A DNA stretch of 64,000 nucleotides. Source: Diadema setosum. Lineage: Eukaryota; Echinodermata; Echinoidea; Diadematoida; Diadematidae. This document shows, in pieces, positions 59,010-64,000 of this stretch. The stretch is from positions 3,333,501 to 3,397,500 of the forward strand of contig CM067080.1 of NCBI GenBank assembly GCA_033980235.1, written 5' to 3'. Position 1 is the stretch's first letter, and every line of letters begins with the position of its first letter. The translations under genes and the position numbers were made by a program. The notes below the pieces were generated by a model that worked only from the letters and a program-made list of their open reading frames with translations, was not told the DNA's origin and searched no databases.

Positions 59010-61640
59010 TTTGAACTCAATTCAATTTATTCGGCACAAAAAATAATAAGCACATTATGCACACACACACAACCCCTCCCCCCCCAAAAAAAAGCAATGT
59101 ATATACACGCATACTTTGACAAATTAACACCAGGATCCGTTTGAAGCAACTATAGAGTTTATAAGTGGGGCCTAAAGAACAGTAGGTATTGTGGAAAAAA
59201 AAATAGCAGTGATCATATGGATGAGAAACATATTTTCACACTTGCCTTTCACTATACACACACCATGCTCAATCACACACAAAACACGCACGCAAATGTA
59301 AAAAAATCAATCTTATCCCACGCGTTTGTGACATATGTAATTTTTCAACATGAGTTTTGTATGGCTTACCCCATATTGCATTGCAATAATTAAGTAATAT
59401 GTAATTGAAATTAAATTAATTAAGTAAGTAATATTATTGCATTTATAAAGTAAACATTTCTAGGTACAAAATTTACCAATTAAGATTACACTCCAACACA
59501 ATTTGATATTGTCGAAGATATATTTTCAATGTGATGTTTCCATTCAAGAGACTCATGGATAAAAAAGCCAAGAAAATTAATGACGTGAGTTTTTTCAATG
59601 ATTGCATTTTCAATATTAATTAGATTCAAACTTAAAGGAATTTTCTTTCTCTTGGAGTGAAATAAAACATACTTTTTCTTCTTAAAATTAAAAAACTTAC
59701 AATTTTGAAACCATATTTTAGTCAAGAATTGTAATTCATTATTCAAAATGGATATAAGTGTGTTTACAGTTGTATGTGAATGAAATACAACGGTGTCATC
59801 AGTAAAAAGAGAAAATTTCAACGTTTTGGAACAATTTACAATATTTACATGTACTAGAAATAACGATGGCCCCAGCACAGAGCCTTGATGTACACAATAT
59901 GAGCTAGCTTCATGGGTATCCAGAGGTTTCCTTCTCCTTGTATGGATTCGACACCATCAACCGCCACTATGGCATATTGTTTTCTATTTAACAAGTAATT
60001 AGAAAACCACCGTAGAGGTAAACTTCTTATTCCATATAAGCGTAACTTCGTTAAAAGGAAATGGTGGACGATGGTGTCAAAAGCTTTTGAGAGGTCCATG
60101 AATACTCTACAGCAAATATTACCTTCATCAACAATAATTTCTTGTAAGCTGTAAGCAGTAAAACACATCAAATTCAATGAAGTAGGATGATTTTTCCGAA
60201 AAGCAAACTGTTCAGCAATTAAAGTATTCTCCTTGGTAAGACAGTCATAAAGCCTATCATACATAAGTCTTTCAAGCAGTTTAGCAAAAATAGAAAGGAG
60301 AGCAACAGGTCTGTAATTTTCAACATTCTGTGGATTATATTTTTAAACAAAGGAACTATCTTAGCAAGTTTAAATCTATTTGGCAAAATATCAGTATTTA
60401 TAATGGCATATTAAAGATATTACACAATGGATCAACAATATATATTGAATGCAATCGTTGATGACAGGAGGAGATACATCTTCTGACCCACTGACTTTTG
60501 ATATCTCAATTGAAGAAGATTTTTTTTTTTATAATTTCATGAGGAGACGATGGCTTTGCATGAAAAGATTGAGCATTTTGACACTACACAAACTCGTGAA
60601 ATGTATAAGATGGGATAAAAATTGACTTTGAGAGTTTTTCACCGCTATTAATAATATAAGAATTCATTTGCTATATCCTGTTTTGCAGAAAACCTTGAAT
60701 TTCCAAGCACATACTTATTTCTGTGTGTGCATTACATTGTGTTTTTGTCCCCCTAAAATGTTATTAATATGCCTTTTTAAAAAGAATAAAGATCACCCTG
60801 TGTTGAGGAAAACATTTCACTGTAATACTTATATTTTGAAAAACAAATAGTATTTGTAAGTTTATTTTTGTACCTCTTGTAGTAGATATATGTTTAACAC
60901 CAGGATATTTAAGACTTGCCTCATAGATTTTATTCTTGAGTAATCCAAGGTTTCCTACATTAATTTTGTCTTTCTTATCACGAATAATCTGAAGAGGAAA
61001 ACATTCACGATAAAACATACTAAATCTTATTATAAACTTACTATAAGTGTCATTTACAATAACATCAAAAAAATTTTTCTTCAATGATTTGTGATTAAAT
61101 TATATATGCACGCTGTAAAAAGAGATTATTTCGAATAAGTTCAATAAAAAGCATTTCATAATTATCTGTGATACATGACAAATCATTTCGTATAACATAC
61201 TGATATTCATTTTTTTTTTTGTTTACAGAGCAACTCCACCACCAACTTTGCCTGGAGATCTACACATAATATGGACAAAGCAATAATTATCAATATCAAA
61301 CATATTACAATGTATAATTTGTTTTTGTTTTTTTTTTTTAAAGAAAACCAGGTTTCAGATACTGCCATAGCTAACGCTAAAGCTGAAATCTAGTGTATAG
61401 CGAGAAGGGTATTACATTGATCAATTTTTTTTTTTTTTTTGCAGACTTCTTGCATTGGTATGAAAATAAAGGCAGCTCAGAGTTAATATGTGCATGCTTG
61501 GCATGAAATTCCTCGCTAAATGCTTGGCATGAAATTCCTCGCTAAACATATTCTTACAATTCATATCAGAAAAATTTGAAATAACTTCTTGACGTTCATC
61601 ATTATTCAATGACTGCTGTTTCACTGAATTGATATCGAAA
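59010..61640 (-). pseudogene. Degraded non-LTR retrotransposon (LINE, CR1/L2/jockey group)
   Basis: Read on the minus strand from 61640: FHTNARSLQK (start of the endonuclease; near 61450), AVSETWF (61370s), SPGKVGGGVAL (61240s), the linker DVIVNDTYSKF (61060s), ENYRPVALLSIFAKLLERL-like words (60300s), the reverse-transcriptase block FMDLSKAFDTIVHH (60080s), QGSVLGPSLFL (59870s), the catalytic FTDDT (about 59800), and YCNAIWGKPYKTHVEKLH (59370s). The 3' UTR ends GCCGAATAAATTGAATTGAG at about 59010. Several frameshifts and stops separate these blocks, for example between 59930 and 59880 and near 60340, so it is inactive. The catalytic pair DD is still readable. Confidence 0.85.
61498..61545 (-). 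repeat. 24-bp tandem duplication inside the LINE
   Basis: ATGCTTGGCATGAAATTCCT followed by CGCTAA is present twice in a row; in the LINE frame this repeats the residues around FHAKHLA. It is a local duplication in a dead copy. Confidence 0.8.
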
Positions 61641-61662
61641 ACGTTGATTCTTAATTATTCAG

Positions 61663-61718
61663 TTGGGACTGTCTTCATTAATAGTTGTCACTGTCGCAAA
61701 AAAAACCCCAACAACAAC

Positions 61719-61759
<41 letters not shown>

Positions 61760-62116
61760 AAATGCTTTATAACTTCCATGAAGTGGACATTCCCGAGAAA
61801 GAACGATGTCATATCGCAGTGTTGACGTGTAGGGACTTGAAAAACTTGAAACCCAGCAACATCTATTGTTTCTATCTCAGAGAGGCATGAACACATAACA
61901 CGTTTGTTATAGCGTCTGAATGTCGAGACACTGCTAACTCTCAGCAAATCTTCAGCGGTCAGTGCTATCAGCACAGTCAACGCACTATCAAAAGATTGAA
62001 GTAGTTTCCATCATGTAGTTTTGGAAATATTTCACAATCATCCCTGGTGCATGAGCTCTCTGTGTCATTTGAAAACGGGCTGGGAACAGGTATTATGTCA
62101 ATCTACCTTTGTGTAT
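61663..62116 (-). repeat. Orphan second copy of the TRIM promoter region
   Basis: Homologous to 56764-57112, starting TTCAGTTGGGACTGTCTTCA. The homology stops about where the TRIM N-terminal codons begin; beyond it lies the LINE instead of a RING exon. It contains an (AC)n run (61718-61754) where copy 1 has poly-A. It abuts the duplicated block B at 62117. Confidence 0.85.
61718..61754. repeat. (AC)n microsatellite
   Basis: A dinucleotide run within the duplicated TRIM promoter, at the place where the first copy has a poly-A run. Confidence 0.9.
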
Positions 62117-64000
62117 CTAAGTGCCGTATGCAGAGGAATAGACTAACACTGTACGCTATAATCCCGAATTTGAGCACGTTCCTGACCTGAAAAGTCATTC
62201 GTGATGACTTAAAATCTTGCAAGGGCCTGAGTAGAGGCTTATCCCTAAAATATATAGAAACATTATAATGTGGCTAATAGATTGGAAAGAATCATCAAGA
62301 ATGTCGAGGCATTCAATTTTCAATCTAGATACATCCGCAAGCAAGCTGCCCCACGACTGTCATGGGGATAGGTACGGCAAATAGATGAATTAAAGGGCAG
62401 TCTAACCTTAAATTGACTGACCTATTTTGGTGGCTCTTTTGGCCATGGCGGGGAGGGGGTGGTAATGAGAATTTTAATGAGTTTTTCAATGTCTTAATAT
62501 TAGGACATTATTTTGTGTAATTTTGTATGAATTGGTTTCCATTGTGCAAATGGCAGTCATTTAGAATTAAGATTGTTCTTTCTATTGTGTTTGTTCTTGG
62601 GGCATTTTTATGTGTCTGGGCACTGGGCGGGATTCGAACTTGGGTCCTCCGATCGGGAGTCGGGAGTCTTATCCACTATGCCACAGCTCCCCTCATATGC
62701 TTTCATCATTTGAACCCACTCGTGGATTCGGACAAGAAATTTCAATTATTGTAGGATTAGGATTAGGGACAGGGGAAGGGTCCGGGGTAATTGCCCAGGG
62801 GGTAATTGCCCTAGACCCATTAGTATACCAAACCAGGTAATACCATGTCCTGTAGACAAATTATACACTGTACCATTTTTCAAACTGATAACTTGGGATT
62901 TGTCCTTTCTATTGATTTAATGTGTTTATCGCATCGAATACAATTATAACTTAGAAGGTCTCTAAATGAGCCAAAGTACAGGTGATTACTATCAAAGTAG
63001 TATAGAAAAGATCAAAAGATTTGTAATATTGATGTTGAATGTAGAACATTATAGACCATGATAACTTCCCTTTAGAGTAGGACTCCTACCCTAAAGGGTC
63101 CATTAACATAGCTTGTTTATTGATGCTGTAAAGGCGGCATGTAATGCCACCTCTGACCCCAGTGGGGTCCCGACTTTTGGACAAACCCTCAAATAAAGAA
63201 GTTCACTTTATCTATAGTGGGACTACGCAGATGGCGTCCTATATAGCCTAGTGAGGCAAACGGACTGTGTCTGCATCTACCGTTAATGCCCACTATCAAT
63301 GATTATACCAATGTTGTACTTATGATATTAGCTGTTGCATTCGGTTATGTTTTGGCTCTCACCACGCCTTAATGTTTTGTCCATTTTTACAAAATGAAGC
63401 TCTATGATTGATAATGTTCACTGTGCTTTTTATAAGTAAACGTTTATTGTGCTCTTAATCTGTATCTTTGATTTTTTTTTTTGTCCGTCATGATGGAGTA
63501 ATTTTCAGGAAATGCTGAATTTGCTGTGTGCGCAACATGAAGTTGCTGTTAAAAATGAACTTACGTTCATTCTGAACGCGCATTGTGTATTATCGTTTGC
63601 TTTGTGGTTTGTGTATTGGAACCAACCAGGGGTCTCTTTTATGAAGAGTTAAAATTGATTATAAAGTTGATTTCTGTGATACGTCTATGACAGCCTGTGT
63701 GTTAAGGAAATTTAAAATTGATTTTATCTTTTGATAAAACAGGGCCCTGATAACTCATTTTGTGTGTATAAAAGAATTGTGTTTTTATCTGTGTTTATTT
63801 TGTACCGTTCTAATGAAACACGCACTTCAATTGTGATGTTTAGTTCTTACACCAAGTGTCACCACATAAAATGTTATACCAGAATCTTGTCAGCACGATG
63901 AGAAAGTATTATCAATGACAGCTGTAAATAAAGATGATTATTATGAAAACCATCACAGCGTGTTCATTTTCTCATCATTCAAAACAGGCGAAATCCATCG
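62117..64000 (+). repeat. Duplicated block, copy B (runs to the window edge)
   Basis: 62117-62610 matches 45648-46190 and 62839-64000 matches 47685-48850. The middle 230 bp differs and carries a tRNA-derived SINE. AATAAA is conserved at 63927-63932. The end of the homology is not reached before the window stops. Confidence 0.88.
62617..62700 (-). mobile_element. tRNA-derived SINE head
   Basis: On the minus strand: GGGAGCTGTGGCATAGTGGA (an A-box, TGGCATAGTGG), then a degenerate anticodon arm, then AAGTTCGAATCCCGCC (B-box GTTCGAATCC). Arm pairing is poor and the acceptor stem does not close, so this is not a functional tRNA. Sequence to about 62838 may be the rest of the SINE. It is absent from the matching place in copy A. 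Confidence 0.7.

Noticed and set aside
62621..62691. Functional tRNA gene
   Set aside because: A- and B-box are present but acceptor and T stems do not pair properly, so it is a SINE head.

Overview
The window looks like nuclear DNA of a marine invertebrate deuterostome, most likely an echinoderm (probably a sea urchin). It has AT-rich non-coding DNA, genes split into small GT-AG exons, abundant short inverted-repeat elements (including the GGGGTGTTTCATAAAGCTG type), many trinucleotide microsatellites, and degraded non-LTR retrotransposon and SINE pieces. The species call is inference; no rRNA, functional tRNA or species marker was seen.

Three host genes can be read. (1) On the minus strand, nine exons between 10435 and 1524 encode a signal peptide, a long acidic Ser/Thr-rich stretch on one 1164-nt exon, a short linker, five LDL-receptor class A (LDLa) modules on separate exons, and a tentative C-type-lectin-like start. 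All joins keep frame, giving 677 codons with no stop, so the gene continues past the left edge or through exons I could not find. (2) On the plus strand, six coding exons (32486-44165) encode a 582-residue SLC16-type monocarboxylate transporter with 12 predicted membrane segments. Its proline-rich tail has two PPxY motifs and a C-terminal PDZ-type ligand. (3) On the minus strand, a single exon (56678 or 56786 down to 55704) encodes a TRIM-type RING/B-box/coiled-coil protein.

Between and inside these genes lie mobile-element remains. 1-1500 carries a GTGTTAA-rich inverted-repeat element. 10.4-22.8 kb is intergenic, with at least six MITE copies. 22.8-32.4 kb holds CT-rich, splice-donor-rich DNA that may be the 5' non-coding part of the transporter gene. 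The transporter introns contain a 24-copy 40-bp array, a LINE 3' end, two Tc1/mariner-like MITEs and a second 40-bp array. 44.6-55.7 kb has no recognisable gene but holds copy A of a duplicated block and two nested foldback elements. 57-64 kb holds the TRIM upstream region, a frameshifted LINE, a second copy of the TRIM promoter, and copy B of the block with a tRNA-derived SINE in it.

The most unusual observation is in the transporter. The 3' end of coding exon 2 and its 5' splice site have been tandemly amplified, so the real donor is followed by 23 more near-identical copies, 22 of which keep GTGAGT, at exact 40-bp spacing. Use of any later copy would run into a stop 20 nt into the intron. 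Other points of interest are an LDLa module that has lost exactly one disulfide pair, a TRIM TATA box overlapping the first in-frame ATG, and an orphan duplicate of the TRIM promoter. No metabolic or defence system linking the three genes can be claimed; they look like ordinary neighbours.
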